Position numbers and translations under genes: made by a program
The notes under the pieces: generated by a model
The model's database searches: none
What the model was told of the DNA's origin: nothing
The model's input: only the letters and a program-made list of their open reading frames with translations
Assembly (NCBI RefSeq): GCF_003112515.1
Contig: NZ_BEVZ01000002.1
Span: 1,922,001 to 1,986,000 of the forward strand
Length of the DNA stretch: 64,000 bases
DNA from: Streptomyces fragilis
GTDB taxonomy: Bacteria; Actinomycetota; Actinomycetes; Streptomycetales; Streptomycetaceae
Direction: 5' to 3'
Shown: piece by piece, positions 41,740 to 52,000 of the stretch
Position numbering within the stretch: position 1 is the first letter of the stretch
How the letters are laid out: each line of letters opens with the position of its first letter

Positions 41740-42924
41740 ATGTTGAGCAACAGCGTCCTGTCCACCCGGATGACGCCACGTCATCACACGTTACGTGAGC
41801 GGGCCATGGCCTGCCTCACCCCGCAGTGGCTCGAACGGTGGCGCACCGCCCCCGGCGGCCACATCCGCAAGGACGCCTGGCAGGACCTCGCCTCCCAGGG
41901 CCTGACGGGTGCCTCGCTGCCGGCCGAGCACGGCGGGCAGGGCCTGGGCCTGCTGGGCGCCCTGGTCCTCGGCGAGGCCCTGGCCCAGGTGGGTGACGGC
42001 GGGCTCGCGCTGGGCATGCACGTCCAGAACGAGATCGCCTGCGACTGGCTGGTGTCCTCCGGTGATGCCGCACTGCGCGACCGCTACCTGCCGGGTCTGG
42101 TCGCCGGCACCCTGGTGGCCTGCCAGTGCGACACCGATCCGTCCGCCGACGAGCCGACCACGGCCCGTACCGAGGGGGACGAGGTCGTGGTGCACGGGCG
42201 CAAGAAGTTCGTGGTGAACGGGGCCAACGCCGACCTGTGCTTCGTGAGCGTGCGACTCGACGGCGAACCCGCCATCGTGCTGGTCGACAAGAACACCCCG
42301 GGCGTGCGGGTACGCGAGGTCTACGACAAGTTCGGGACCCGCGCCATCGACTCCGCCCTGGTCGAGTTCGACCGGACCCGGGTACCCGCCTCCCAGGTGG
42401 TGTCGCGCAGGGGCCTCAGCCAGCTCATGCGCTGGAACCGGGTGATGTCCCGGATGAGGTTCCTGATCGCCGCCGACGCCTTCTTCACCCACCGGACGCT
42501 GCTCGCGCACATCGTCGGGCACAGCACCGCTCGGGAGCTGGGCGGCAGGCCGCTGGCGAGCTGGCCGGTGAACGAGCACGCGCTGGCGCGGGCCCGAGCG
42601 GACCAGGAGCTGATGGAGGCCGGTCTGACCGAGTGCTTCCTGCGGCTGACCGAAGGTGGCAGCACCGTTCCCGAGATCGCCGAACTCAAGTGGTTCTGCG
42701 TGGAGCGGACCACGGAGCTCGCCGGACTCGCGACGGACCTGGAAGGCGGCGCCGGGTACATGTGGGACAGCGTCGCGCTGCGCGCGCACGCTCAGGTGCG
42801 CGGCTTCCGGATGTCGGGCGGCAGCCAGACCACCATGCTCACCGTCGCCAACCACTCGATGGCCTGCCGCGCCGAACTCGACGCTCCGGCCCTCGCGGCG
42901 GCCCCGGGCAGGCGCCGTGGCTGA
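41740..42924 (+). CDS. Acyl-CoA-dehydrogenase-fold flavoprotein lacking the usual catalytic Glu
   Basis: About 394 residues with the three-domain ACAD fold: LASQGLTGASLPAEHGGQGL, GLVAGTLVACQCDTDPSADE, KKFVVNGANADLCFVSVRLD and the C-terminal helical domain. The usual C-terminal E-G-(T/S)-x-E-x-Q segment reads FRMSGGSQTTM, so the glutamate base is replaced. ACAD-fold enzymes without it can act as flavin monooxygenases or oxidases, or use another residue. It probably acts on a substrate tethered to the carrier protein at 44413 or its free precursor. Codon 18 is TTA (41791-41793). The next gene overlaps its stop by 8 bp. Confidence 0.8.
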   Translation: MLSNSVLSTRMTPRHHTLRERAMACLTPQWLERWRTAPGGHIRKDAWQDLASQGLTGASLPAEHGGQGLGLLGALVLGEALAQVGDGGLALGMHVQNEIACDWLVSSGDAALRDRYLPGLVAGTLVACQCDTDPSADEPTTARTEGDEVVVHGRKKFVVNGANADLCFVSVRLDGEPAIVLVDKNTPGVRVREVYDKFGTRAIDSALVEFDRTRVPASQVVSRRGLSQLMRWNRVMSRMRFLIAADAFFTHRTLLAHIVGHSTARELGGRPLASWPVNEHALARARADQELMEAGLTECFLRLTEGGSTVPEIAELKWFCVERTTELAGLATDLEGGAGYMWDSVALRAHAQVRGFRMSGGSQTTMLTVANHSMACRAELDAPALAAAPGRRRG

Positions 42925-44374
42925 CAGGCGAGCACTCCACGAGCTGTTCCTGGCCGCCTGTGCGCAGCACGGCGACCGGTGTGCCGTCGTCGACGACGGC
43001 ACACAGATCACCTACCGCGAGTTCGCCGCGCGAGTGCGCGAACGTGCCGACCGGCTGGCGCGGTCGCTGTCCCCGCGTGAACAACGGGTCGCCCTGTACG
43101 CCTCCAACAGCGCCGACTACCTCGTCTCGTACTACGCCCTGCTGGCCGGCGGCCGGCTGCCCTTCCTGGTGGACGCGCAGTTCGGCGCGACCGAACTGCA
43201 CGGCATCGTGGGCAGTTGCGGTGTGCGAGTGTTCCTGACCGACAAGCCGCACGCGTTCCCGCTCCCGGGCACCGCGACGCCCGTGGCGGGCAGCCTCCTC
43301 ACCCTGATGCGGCCCGCACCGGTGGCGGCGCCGCCGGTGCCGGTCCCGGTGCCGGCGCCGACCACCGCGACCTGCCGGTTCACCTCCGGCACGACCGGGG
43401 CACCCAAGTGCCTGGAGTTCTCCGCCGCCGCCGTGCACAGTGCCGCGCGCAACTGGATGACGGGCACCGGACTCGAACCGGACGACCGGGTGCTCTGCAT
43501 GGCGGCATTCACCAACGGCCTGGCCTTCAACACGTCCTTGCTGGCCACCTTCCTGGCCGGCGCAGAACTGCACGTGTACCGCGGCCTGCCGACCTCCTCG
43601 GGCGTCATCCGGGCGCTGCGCGGTGCGCGGGCCACCCGGCTCGTGGCGTTCCCCCTGGTCTACCGGGTTCTCGCCGAGGCACCGGATCCCGATCCGGAGG
43701 CTTTCGCCCACCTGCGGAGGGCGATCTCGGCCGCGGCCACCCTGCCTCCGGAGCACCGGGCGGCGTTCGAGTCGCGGTACGGCGTCCGGATCGCCGACTA
43801 CTACGGCATCGCGGAGACCGGCCCGTGCACCTACGAGCGGGACCCGGACCGCACCGCGGGCCTGGGCACCGCGCTGCCCGGCGTCGCGCTGCGGATCGTG
43901 GAGCGGGAGACCGGCGAGCCGGAGGTACTGGTGCGTACCGAGTCGATGGCCAGCAGGTACCTCAACGTCCCCGGAGGGCTGGAAGCGCGGATCGACGAGG
44001 ACGGCTTCTACCGAACGGGAGACCGCGGACACCTCGACGACGGGCGGCTGTTCGTATCCGGCCGCCTCGACGGTCCCCTCAACCTCGCCGGGCGGAAGGT
44101 CGACCCCACGGAGATCGAGCGCGTCCTGACCGGACTCGACGGAGTTCACGACGCGGTGGTCTTCGCCGACCACGACGCCCAGGGCGGGACCGTGCTGCAC
44201 GCGGTCCTCAGCGGCCCCCGCGACCCCGGGCGGGCCGAGGTCATCGACGCCTGCCGGGTGCACCTCGCACCGTACAAGGTCCCCGGCCGGGTCACCCACC
44301 TCCCGGCCATCCCACGGTCCTCGGCCGGCAAGGTCCGGCTCACCGAACTGAAGGAACTCGTCCGGACCGCGTAG
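42917..44374 (+). CDS. Free-standing AMP-dependent ligase (adenylation enzyme)
   Basis: About 485 residues, an ANL-superfamily ligase that activates a carboxylate as acyl-AMP for transfer to a carrier thiol. Motifs: P-loop RFTSGTTGAPKCLEF, ADYYGIAETGPC, YRTGDRGHLDDGRLFVSGRL and the catalytic Lys near the end in PRSSAGKVRLTELK. It is compact; a Pro/Val linker of the PVPVPVPAP type precedes the P-loop. GTG 42917 overlaps the previous stop (GTGGCTGA). The neighbouring free carrier protein is the likely acceptor. The Asp235-type residue that marks amino-acid activation is not certain, so substrate class is open. Confidence 0.85.
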   Translation: MADRRALHELFLAACAQHGDRCAVVDDGTQITYREFAARVRERADRLARSLSPREQRVALYASNSADYLVSYYALLAGGRLPFLVDAQFGATELHGIVGSCGVRVFLTDKPHAFPLPGTATPVAGSLLTLMRPAPVAAPPVPVPVPAPTTATCRFTSGTTGAPKCLEFSAAAVHSAARNWMTGTGLEPDDRVLCMAAFTNGLAFNTSLLATFLAGAELHVYRGLPTSSGVIRALRGARATRLVAFPLVYRVLAEAPDPDPEAFAHLRRAISAAATLPPEHRAAFESRYGVRIADYYGIAETGPCTYERDPDRTAGLGTALPGVALRIVERETGEPEVLVRTESMASRYLNVPGGLEARIDEDGFYRTGDRGHLDDGRLFVSGRLDGPLNLAGRKVDPTEIERVLTGLDGVHDAVVFADHDAQGGTVLHAVLSGPRDPGRAEVIDACRVHLAPYKVPGRVTHLPAIPRSSAGKVRLTELKELVRTA

Positions 44375-44412
44375 CGCGGCCACCAGCGGCACCAGTACAG
44401 GAGCGGATGCAC

Positions 44413-44673
44413 ATGACCAAGGACACCGTCGGGACGGGTCTTCACGAGCAGATCGAGCACCTGGTGGAAGTGGCCACCGGAAAGGTGGTGACCGTCGCCG
44501 ACCTGCGAGCCAGCGGGGGAGCACTCGACCGGGCCGGGGTGAACTCCATCGGCTACATCAACCTGATGGAGGCCCTGGAACAGCGGTTCGGCGTCGTCAT
44601 CGACCCGGAGGCCGACCCGCAGTACCTGGTGTCGATCGAGTCCATCGCGCAGTTCGTCCGCGCCCATTCGTGA
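44413..44673 (+). CDS. Free-standing acyl/peptidyl carrier protein
   Basis: An 86-residue carrier protein. DRAGVNSIGYINLMEALEQR contains Ser45, the phosphopantetheine site (the usual D/N-S-L/I), followed by helix 2 and FGVVIDPEADPQYLVSIESI as helix 3 region. The ATG at 44413 is preferred because AGGAG lies 9 nt upstream; ATG 44407 is too close. It is probably loaded by the ligase encoded just before and primed by one of the two PPTases in the operon. Confidence 0.88.
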   Translation: MTKDTVGTGLHEQIEHLVEVATGKVVTVADLRASGGALDRAGVNSIGYINLMEALEQRFGVVIDPEADPQYLVSIESIAQFVRAHS

Positions 44674-44687
44674 CCTGGAGGAGAACC

Positions 44688-45683
44688 GTGACCCACGTAC
44701 ACGCGACAGCCGCCCCTCCGGCCGGCACGGGGCCCGAGGACCTGCGGCGTTACCTGGACGGGCTCTGGGAGAAGGAACCGTTCGTCCACGCCGCCGCGTG
44801 GACGGAGCACCTCTGCGGAGTGCTGCCGCTGCTCGACCTGTTCCCCGACGCCTCCCACGACCCCCAGGAACCCAGGCGCCTCGTCGAGGGCGTCCGCACC
44901 GGTGCGCTCCTGGCCGCACTGGGCCTGTTCACCCCCAACACGCACTTCGCGCCGTCCCTCCCGGCGGTCCGCGCCGAACGGGTACCGGGTCTCGGCCTCA
45001 CCCTCGAAGGACGCTTCCGCTACGCCTCCCCGCAGGCGGACCTCTCCCTGGTGCCGCTGCGGGTGGCGGGGGAGGAGCAACTGCGCCTGGTCCTGCTGCC
45101 GCACACGCACGACGGCCTGCGGACGTACGGTGCCGGCCGTGCCACGGAGCCGGGGTGGGGGGAGCTGACCGGCGCCGTCGTCCAGGAGGCGGAGCTGTCC
45201 CACCCCGTGACCTGGGACCTGGACGGGCCGCTCGTGCGGGTGCTCGACAGTTACGGCTGGGAGTTCGCGCGTCGTTCCGTCACCTGGAGCGCCCGGGTGA
45301 TCGCCGACCTGCGCAGGTCGCTGGCGGCCACCGGCAGCGGCACCGAGGCGCTCAGCACCTCGCAGTACCTCGCGCACGAACTGAGCAAGCTGGAGATCGA
45401 GATCTCCCTGGCTGCCGCGGCGGCCAGCTTCGGGGCCGAGCTGAAGGGCGAGGAACCCGGCGGGCAGTCCGCCGCGGCGGTCCTGCTCGCCGCCACCGAC
45501 CTGCTGACTCGCACGGCCCGGGTGGTCGAGGACATGAGCACCGAGCTGGGCCTGACTCCCAGCCCGTGCGCCGCCGATTCCTGGCCCGCGGGGCAGATCC
45601 AGGGCTACTTCGGCGGGCGGCGGATGGCTGAGAGTCAACTGGCCCGCCGCATGGGCCTGGTGCCGGAGGCCGTGGCGCGATGA
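44688..45683 (+). CDS. Divergent acyl-CoA-dehydrogenase-like protein
   Basis: About 331 residues. The middle (GLTLEGRFRYASPQADLSLV, then LPHTHDGLRTYG) resembles the ACAD beta-domain and the C-terminal half (LSTSQYLAHELSKLEIEISL, AAAVLLAATDLLTRTARVVE) its four-helix bundle. The N-terminal helical domain is shortened and the end (GYFGGRRMAESQLARRM) has no catalytic Glu, so it may be a non-catalytic partner of the ACAD at 41740 or a changed enzyme. The GTG at 44688 follows GGAGGAG. Its stop overlaps the next start by 4 bp (ATGA). Confidence 0.6.
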   Translation: MTHVHATAAPPAGTGPEDLRRYLDGLWEKEPFVHAAAWTEHLCGVLPLLDLFPDASHDPQEPRRLVEGVRTGALLAALGLFTPNTHFAPSLPAVRAERVPGLGLTLEGRFRYASPQADLSLVPLRVAGEEQLRLVLLPHTHDGLRTYGAGRATEPGWGELTGAVVQEAELSHPVTWDLDGPLVRVLDSYGWEFARRSVTWSARVIADLRRSLAATGSGTEALSTSQYLAHELSKLEIEISLAAAAASFGAELKGEEPGGQSAAAVLLAATDLLTRTARVVEDMSTELGLTPSPCAADSWPAGQIQGYFGGRRMAESQLARRMGLVPEAVAR

Positions 45684-46417
45684 CGATCCCCACTGTCGTC
45701 TGCGGCCGCACCGGCCGCATGACGCGGCTGATCGCCGGAGCCGTGGAGCAGGCGCCCGGCGTCCACCTCGCCGCCCGCTTCACCGCCCGCGGCGCCGCGG
45801 CGGCCACGCCCGGAGCGCCGCCGGTCGTCGCCGACCTCGCGCACCTGTCCTGCTCCACTCCGGTGGTGGTCGACTTCACCGCCCCCGAGGCCACGGCCGC
45901 ACTGCTGCGGCAGGCCCTCACGCACGACTGTGCGCTGGTGATCGGCACCAGCGGACTCGGTGCGGCGGAGCGCACCCTGCTGGCGGAGGTCGGCCGCGTC
46001 CGCCCGGTGGTCGCGGCGGCCAACTTCAGCTTGGCGCTGCTGGCGGTGGCCCGCTTCGTACGGGAGCTGGCGCAGCAGGTGGACGACAGCTGGGACGCGG
46101 GCGTGCTCGACGTGCACTTCGCCGGCAAACGGGACCGGCCCAGCGCCACGGCGCGATACCTCGCAGACCAGTGGCGGCGACCCGAGGAACGCGGCGAGGC
46201 CCCGGAGATCAACGCGTTCCGGATGGGCGACGCGGTGAGCGAGCACCGTCTGCTGGCGGCAGGCGCCGGCGAGCACGTCGAGGTACTGCACCGGGTGGCC
46301 GACCGGGCCGCGTTCCTGCCCGGCGTCCTGCGGGCCGTGCGCTTCGCCGCCACCGCACCGCCGGGCGTCCACACCCTGGAGGACGTGGCGCGCACCCCCC
46401 TCCCGGCGGCGCGGTGA
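45680..46417 (+). CDS. DapB-like (dihydrodipicolinate-reductase-family) oxidoreductase
   Basis: A 245-residue relative of 4-hydroxy-tetrahydrodipicolinate reductase. Family landmarks are in order: VVCGRTGRMTRLIA (dinucleotide loop), VVVDFTAPEATAALL, LVIGTSGLG, VVAAANFSLALLAVARF and DVHFAGKRDRPSATARYLA. In true DapB the last motif reads E-x-H-H-x-x-K-x-D-x-P-S-G-T-A; here the second His is Phe and S-G-T is S-A-T, while His, Lys and Pro-Ser are kept. It is therefore probably a secondary-metabolic imine or dihydropyridine reductase rather than a lysine-pathway enzyme. Overlaps both neighbours by 4 bp, so it is tightly tied to the pathway. Confidence 0.75.
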   Translation: MTIPTVVCGRTGRMTRLIAGAVEQAPGVHLAARFTARGAAAATPGAPPVVADLAHLSCSTPVVVDFTAPEATAALLRQALTHDCALVIGTSGLGAAERTLLAEVGRVRPVVAAANFSLALLAVARFVRELAQQVDDSWDAGVLDVHFAGKRDRPSATARYLADQWRRPEERGEAPEINAFRMGDAVSEHRLLAAGAGEHVEVLHRVADRAAFLPGVLRAVRFAATAPPGVHTLEDVARTPLPAAR

Positions 46418-47178
46418 GCGACGTCATGGGCCACCGGGTGGCAGCGCGGACGTGGCTGTGGTGGTGTCCGGTCCCCGCGGACCGGTCGCCCGACCCCACG
46501 CCGGATCCGGATCCCACCGGGGCGGAGCTGGGCGCGGTCTCCCCGGCCCGCCGGGCACAGGGCGCGGCGGCACGGTACGCGCTCCTGGAAGGACTCGGCC
46601 GACTGGGGCTCATCCCGGACGGGCCGGACCGGGCGGCCCGCACCGGCCTGACGGGGCCCGGAGCGGTGCGCCGGGTGACATGGGACGGCCGGCCGGTGGG
46701 TGCCGGTGTCCAGTTCTCGCTGGCCCACACGGCGCGGTGGGCGCTCGCCGCGGTCCGCCAGGCCGACGGGGCGCCGACCGGGTTCGGGGTGGACGCCGAG
46801 GACGACTGGGACGGCGCCGCCCGCAACCTCCACCGGTTCGCCACCCCGGCCGAACTGGACGTACTGGCCGCGGCGCTCCCCGAGCGCCCGGAACCCGCAG
46901 GACCGGTCCCCGTCCACCTGTGGTGCGCCAAGGAGGCCCTCTCCAAGGCCACCGGGCGCGGCTTCGTCGTGGCCCCGCGCCGGTACCGCCTGCAGCCGGG
47001 CACGGACCCGGCGCATCCGCTGCTGCTCGCCGTGGACGCGCCGCGGCAGGCGGAAGCGCCCCGGTGCGTCCAGGTGCGGGCCGGCACTCGCCGGGTCCTG
47101 CCGCCGACGGCCTGGGCGGTGGCCGAATACCCCCTGCGGAGCACCGAACACGAAGGAAACGAGGCCTCACAACCGTGA
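46414..47178 (+). CDS. 4'-phosphopantetheinyl transferase (first of two)
   Basis: About 254 residues of the Sfp/AcpT superfamily, which transfers phosphopantetheine from CoA to carrier-protein serines. Core motifs: VQFSLAHTARWALAAV, GFGVDAEDDWD (metal-binding Asp/Glu) and VHLWCAKEALSKATGRGF (W-x-x-KEA-x-x-K). The order and spacing are normal. GTG 46414 overlaps the DapB-like stop (GTGA), and its own stop overlaps the next GTG. It probably activates the carrier domains of this operon. Confidence 0.87.
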   Translation: MSDVMGHRVAARTWLWWCPVPADRSPDPTPDPDPTGAELGAVSPARRAQGAAARYALLEGLGRLGLIPDGPDRAARTGLTGPGAVRRVTWDGRPVGAGVQFSLAHTARWALAAVRQADGAPTGFGVDAEDDWDGAARNLHRFATPAELDVLAAALPERPEPAGPVPVHLWCAKEALSKATGRGFVVAPRRYRLQPGTDPAHPLLLAVDAPRQAEAPRCVQVRAGTRRVLPPTAWAVAEYPLRSTEHEGNEASQP

Positions 47179-49076
47179 CGGAAGACCAGACGATCAACAG
47201 CTTCGGACGGCTGCTCGACCACCAGGCGGCGCTCCGCCCGGAGGCCCTGGCCCTGTACGCACCCGGCCGGGCCCCCCTCTCCTACGGGGCGCTGCGCCGG
47301 CGGGTCGCGGAGACCGGGCAGGCCCTCAACGGCTTCGGGCTGGGACGGGGCAGCCGGGTGGCCATCGTGCTGCCCAACGGACCCGACATGGCACTCGCCT
47401 TCCTGGCCGTGGCCACCCACGCCTGCGCGGCACCCCTCAACCCGGCATACCGGGCGGCGGAGTTCGCCTTCTACCTGGACGACATGCGGGCCGACGCCCT
47501 GCTCGTCGCACAGGGCAGCGACTCGCCCGCGGTCGAGGTCGCTCGGGAGCGCGGCATCCGGGTCGTCGAACTGGTCACCGACCCCGCCGCGCCCGCCGGG
47601 ACCTTCACCCTGCGCGCCGACCCCGGGAACGTGCCGCCCACCCGTACCGGCGCCGCGGAACCGGGGGAGACGGCGCTGATCCTGCACACCTCCGGCACCA
47701 CGTCCCAGCCCAAGCTGGTGCCGCTCACCCACACCAACCTGTGCGCGGCCGCGCACAACACCCGGGCCGCGTTCGACATCGGGGAGCAGGACCGGTGCCT
47801 GAACGTCATGCCGCTGTTCCACGCGCACGGCCTGATCAGCACCCTGGTCGCCACCCTGGCCGGAGGCGGCGGCATCGTCTGCGCCCCCGGCTTCTCCGAC
47901 AGCCGCTTCTTCGGCTGGCTGACCGAGTTCCGTCCCACCTGGTACACGGCCGTGCCCACCATGCACCAGGCGCTCCTCGCGGTGGCGGCAGAGCACAAGG
48001 AGGAGCTCGCGGCCGCCGGACTGCGGTTCGTCCGGTCGGCGTCGGCCCCGCTGCCCGGCCCGGTCCTCACCGCCCTGGAGGAGGCATTCGGTGCGCCGGT
48101 GATCGAGGCGTACGGCATGACCGAGGCGGGCTCCCTGGTGACCAGCAACCCGCTGCCCCCGGGCGTGCGCAAGCTCCGGTCCGTCGGCCTTCCCGTGGGG
48201 GAGGCGATCGCCGTGCTGGACAAGAAGGGCCGCCGGCTCGGCCCCGGCGAGGCCGGGGAGATCGCCATCCGGGGCGCCAACGTGATGGGCGGCTACGAGC
48301 ACAACCCGGAGGCCAACCGGCTGGCCTTCACCGACGACGGCTGGTTCCGCACCGGCGACGAAGGCCGCCTCGACGAGGACGGGTACCTCTACGTGGTCGG
48401 CCGCACCAAGGAGATCATCAACCGCGGCGGCTCCAAGGTGTCCCCGGCCGAGATCGACGACGTTCTCAGCGGTCATCCCGACGTCGGACTCGCCGTGGCG
48501 TTCGGGCTGCCTCATCCTTCCCTCGGCGAGGACGTGGCCGTGGCCGTCGTCCCGCGGGCCGGCGTGTCGGTCGACGAGCGCGAACTCCGCGAGTTCGCGG
48601 CGGAGCGGCTCGCCGACTTCAAGGTCCCCAGCCGGGTGTTCACGGTCGCCGACGTTCCCAAGAGCCCGACGGGGAAGGTGCAGCGGCTCAAACTCGCCGA
48701 GCTCCTCGCCACCTCCGCACGGCAGCCGGTGCGGGAGCCCCGCGGTCCCTTGGAGAAGCAGATCACACAGCTGTGGGCACAGGTCCTCGAGCGTGACGAC
48801 GTGGGGCCGGACGAGAACTTCTTCGACCTCGGCGGCAACTCCCTGCTCATGGCCAGGGTCTCGGCCCGGCTCGGTGAGGTCCTGGGCCGCGAACTGCCCG
48901 TGGTGGTCCTCACCATGTACCCCAGCGTGTCCGCCCTCGCCGCACACCTCTCGGGATCCGAGGACGGCCAGGCACCCGCCACCGGGCCCGCCGCTGACCG
49001 GATCGATCGCGGGAAGGACCGGCTGTCGCGCCAGCGCGGCCTGCGCAGGCGCACCGCGACCAAGGAGAGCGACTGA
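47175..49076 (+). CDS. AMP ligase-carrier didomain loading protein
   Basis: A 633-residue fusion. Residues 1-510 are an acyl-AMP ligase: P-loop LILHTSGTTSQPKLVPLTHT, EAYGMTEAGSLVTSN, WFRTGDEGRLDEDGYLYVVG, GRTKEIINRGGSKVSPAEID and PKSPTGKVQR with the catalytic Lys. Residues about 525-600 are a carrier domain with FFDLGGNSLLMARVSARL, Ser556. The tail is basic (RQRGLRRRTATKESD) and could dock to the PKS. This is a loading module: it activates a carboxylic acid and holds it for the KS of the next protein. The stop is shared with the PKS start (ACTGATG), indicating coupled translation in equal amounts. Confidence 0.88.
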   Translation: MTEDQTINSFGRLLDHQAALRPEALALYAPGRAPLSYGALRRRVAETGQALNGFGLGRGSRVAIVLPNGPDMALAFLAVATHACAAPLNPAYRAAEFAFYLDDMRADALLVAQGSDSPAVEVARERGIRVVELVTDPAAPAGTFTLRADPGNVPPTRTGAAEPGETALILHTSGTTSQPKLVPLTHTNLCAAAHNTRAAFDIGEQDRCLNVMPLFHAHGLISTLVATLAGGGGIVCAPGFSDSRFFGWLTEFRPTWYTAVPTMHQALLAVAAEHKEELAAAGLRFVRSASAPLPGPVLTALEEAFGAPVIEAYGMTEAGSLVTSNPLPPGVRKLRSVGLPVGEAIAVLDKKGRRLGPGEAGEIAIRGANVMGGYEHNPEANRLAFTDDGWFRTGDEGRLDEDGYLYVVGRTKEIINRGGSKVSPAEIDDVLSGHPDVGLAVAFGLPHPSLGEDVAVAVVPRAGVSVDERELREFAAERLADFKVPSRVFTVADVPKSPTGKVQRLKLAELLATSARQPVREPRGPLEKQITQLWAQVLERDDVGPDENFFDLGGNSLLMARVSARLGEVLGRELPVVVLTMYPSVSALAAHLSGSEDGQAPATGPAADRIDRGKDRLSRQRGLRRRTATKESD

Positions 49077-52000
49077 TGCCGCACCGCGACGCCCCACCCA
49101 CCTCCGACGCGCGACCGGAGCCCACCGGCCTGGAGATCGCCGTCATCGGACTGGCCTGCCGGTTCCCCGGTGCCGCGGACGCACAGGAGTACTGGCGCAA
49201 CATCAGCTCCGGCACCGAGTGCATCACCGTCCTCTCCCGCGAGGAACTGGCCGCCGCCGGCGTCCCGCAGGCCCACCTCGACGACCCCGACCACGTCCCC
49301 GCCCACGGTGTCCTGGAAGGCGCCGACCTCTTCGACGCCGAGTTCTTCGGCTTCAACCCCAGGGAGGCGGACCTGATGGACCCGCAGCACCGGGTCCTGC
49401 TCGAATGCTCCTGGCACGCCCTGGAGGACGCCGGCTACGACCCGAAAGCGGTGCCCGGCCCGGTCGGCGTCTTCGCCGGCGCCTACTACAGCAGCTACCT
49501 GGCGCAGCTCACGGCGGACGCCGACCCCACGGACGTCGCCGAGGAGTTCGCCCGCAACCTGGCCAACGAGAAGGACTACCTGGCGACCAGGCTCGCCTAC
49601 AAACTCGGGCTGACCGGCCCCGCCCTGACAGTGCAGACCGCCTGCTCGACCTCGCTGGTCGCCGTCCACCTCGCCTGCCAGGCACTGCTCAGCGGCTCCT
49701 GCGACACCGCCTTGGCGGGCGGTGTCACGGTGCGGGCCCGCCAGGCCGGCTACCTTCACCAGCCCGGGGGCATCTTCTCGGCCGACGGGCACTGCCGGCC
49801 CTTCGACGCCGCCGCGCAGGGCACCGTCGCCGGGAACGGCGTCGGCGTCGTGGTGCTCAAGCGGCTGGAGGACGCGCTCGCCGACGGCGACCCGATCCGC
49901 GCGGTCGTCAAGGGATCCGCCGTGGGCAACGACGGTGCGGAGCGGGTCGGCTTCACCGCCCCCGGCGTGGCCGGCCAGGCCCGGGTCGTCGCGGCCGCCC
50001 TGCACATGGCGGAGGTCGACCCGGCGACCGTCTCCTACGTCGAGGCCCACGGCAGCGGTACCCCGGTCGGCGACCCCATCGAGATCGAGGCCCTGACCCG
50101 CGCGTTCGGCAGCGGACCCGCTCGGGGAAGCTGCGCGATCGGCTCGGTCAAGAGCAACATCGGGCACACCCACGCGGCGTCGGGCATCGCAGGGCTCATC
50201 AAGACCGTGCTGGCGCTGCAGCACCGCCAACTGCCGCCCAGCCTGCACTTCGACAAGCCCAACCCCGACATCGACTTCGACGCGACGCCGTTCCACGTGA
50301 ACACCCGCCTGACACCCTGGACGGCGGACGGCGGGCCCCGCCGGGCGGGCGTCAGTTCCTTCGGGATGGGCGGCACGGGCGCCCACGTCGTCCTGGAGGA
50401 GGCCCCGGCACCTCGGCGGTCGCCGGCCGCGCACCGGCCGCACCTGTTACCGCTGTCCGCCCGCAGCGCCACCGCGCTCGACGACCTGACCGGCCGGCTC
50501 GCCGACCGGCTGGACGGCGACCCCGACCTGCCGCTGCCGGCCGTCGCCCGCACCCTGCAGAGCGGCCGGCGGCACTTCGGCCACCGCCGCTTCCTGGTCG
50601 CCGAGGACTCCGCCGCGGCGGTCACCGCCCTGCGCGACCGCGACCCACGTGTGCTGCGCGACGGAGCCCCGGAGGGGACCCGGCCCGGCGTCGTCTTCCT
50701 GCTGCCGGGCCTCGGCGAGCAGCGGCCCGGCATGGGCCGCGAACTCTACGAGCACCAGCCCGAGTTCCGGGCAGCCGTCGACCGCTGCGCCGAAGGGCTG
50801 CGCCCTCACCTCGGCCTCGACCTGCGCACCCTGCTGTACCCCGCGACGGTACCGACGGCAGCCGGCGGCGACGGCCCGGACCTGCGGCGGCTGCTGGGCC
50901 GCGGGCCGGCCGCTCAGGCCCCGGCCACCGCTCTCGACCGCACGCTGTACGCCCAGCCCGCCATCTTCACGCTGGAGTACGCGCTGGGCTCGCTGTGGCA
51001 GTCGTGGGGCGTACGGCCCGACGCCCTGATCGGGTACAGCATCGGCGAGTACGCCGTGGCCTGCCTCGCCGGGGTCGTCGGGCTCGACGACGCGCTGCAC
51101 CTCGTCGCCCAACGGGCCCGCCTGATCGAGGAGCTGCCCGGCGGCGCCATGCTCGCCGTGCCCCTGCCCGAGGAGCGGGTGCGCACGCTCCTCGGCGACG
51201 GCCTGTCGCTCGCCGCGGTCAACGGGCCGTCCCTGTGCGTGGTGGCGGGCGACCACGCCTCCGTCGACGCCCTGCGGGCGCGGCTCGCCCAGGAGGAGGT
51301 GGCGACGCGCCAACTGCGCACCACGCACGCCTTCCACTCCCACCTGATGGACCCGATCGTCGACCGATTCACCGAACTGGTCGACGGCGTCCGTCTCAGC
51401 CCGCCGCGGCTGCCGTACGTCTCCAACGTCACCGGAGACTGGATCACCCCGCACGAGGCCACCGACCCCGCCTTCTGGGCCCGCCACCTGCGCCAGCCGG
51501 TGCGCTTCGGCGACGCCGTGGCCCGGCTGAGGGACACCGCCGACCGGGTCCTGCTGGAGATCGGGCCGGGCCAGTCCCTGAGCAGCCTGGCCCTGCAGGC
51601 CGTGCAGCGCGCCGAGGGCTCCGGCACCGGCCGCCTCGCCGCCCACGCCTCTCTGCCTGGTGAGTACGACCGGCAGGGCGAGGAGGCATTCCTGCTCAAC
51701 ACGGCCGGCAAGCTGTGGCTGTCCGGCGTGGACCTGGACTGGCCCGCGGTGCGCGGTGCCGATGACGCTCCTCGCACGTCGCTGCCCGGCTACCCCTTCG
51801 AGCGGCGCCGCCACTGGATCGACCCGGCCCCCGCCCGGCCGGCCCCGCACGAGCCGTCCCTGGCGAAGAAGCCGGACCTCGCGGACTGGTTCCACGTCCC
51901 GGTCTGGGAGCCGGCCGCCCCGCACTCCGTCCGTTCCTCTCCCGCACCGGCCCGGCCGGGCCGCGACTGGCTGCTGTTCCTGGACGACACGGGCACCGGC

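Noticed and set aside
46209..49097. 962-codon minus-strand frame across the PPTase and loading-protein genes
   Set aside because: Shadow ORF; it has no domain motifs and both sense genes have full catalytic signatures and coupled starts.
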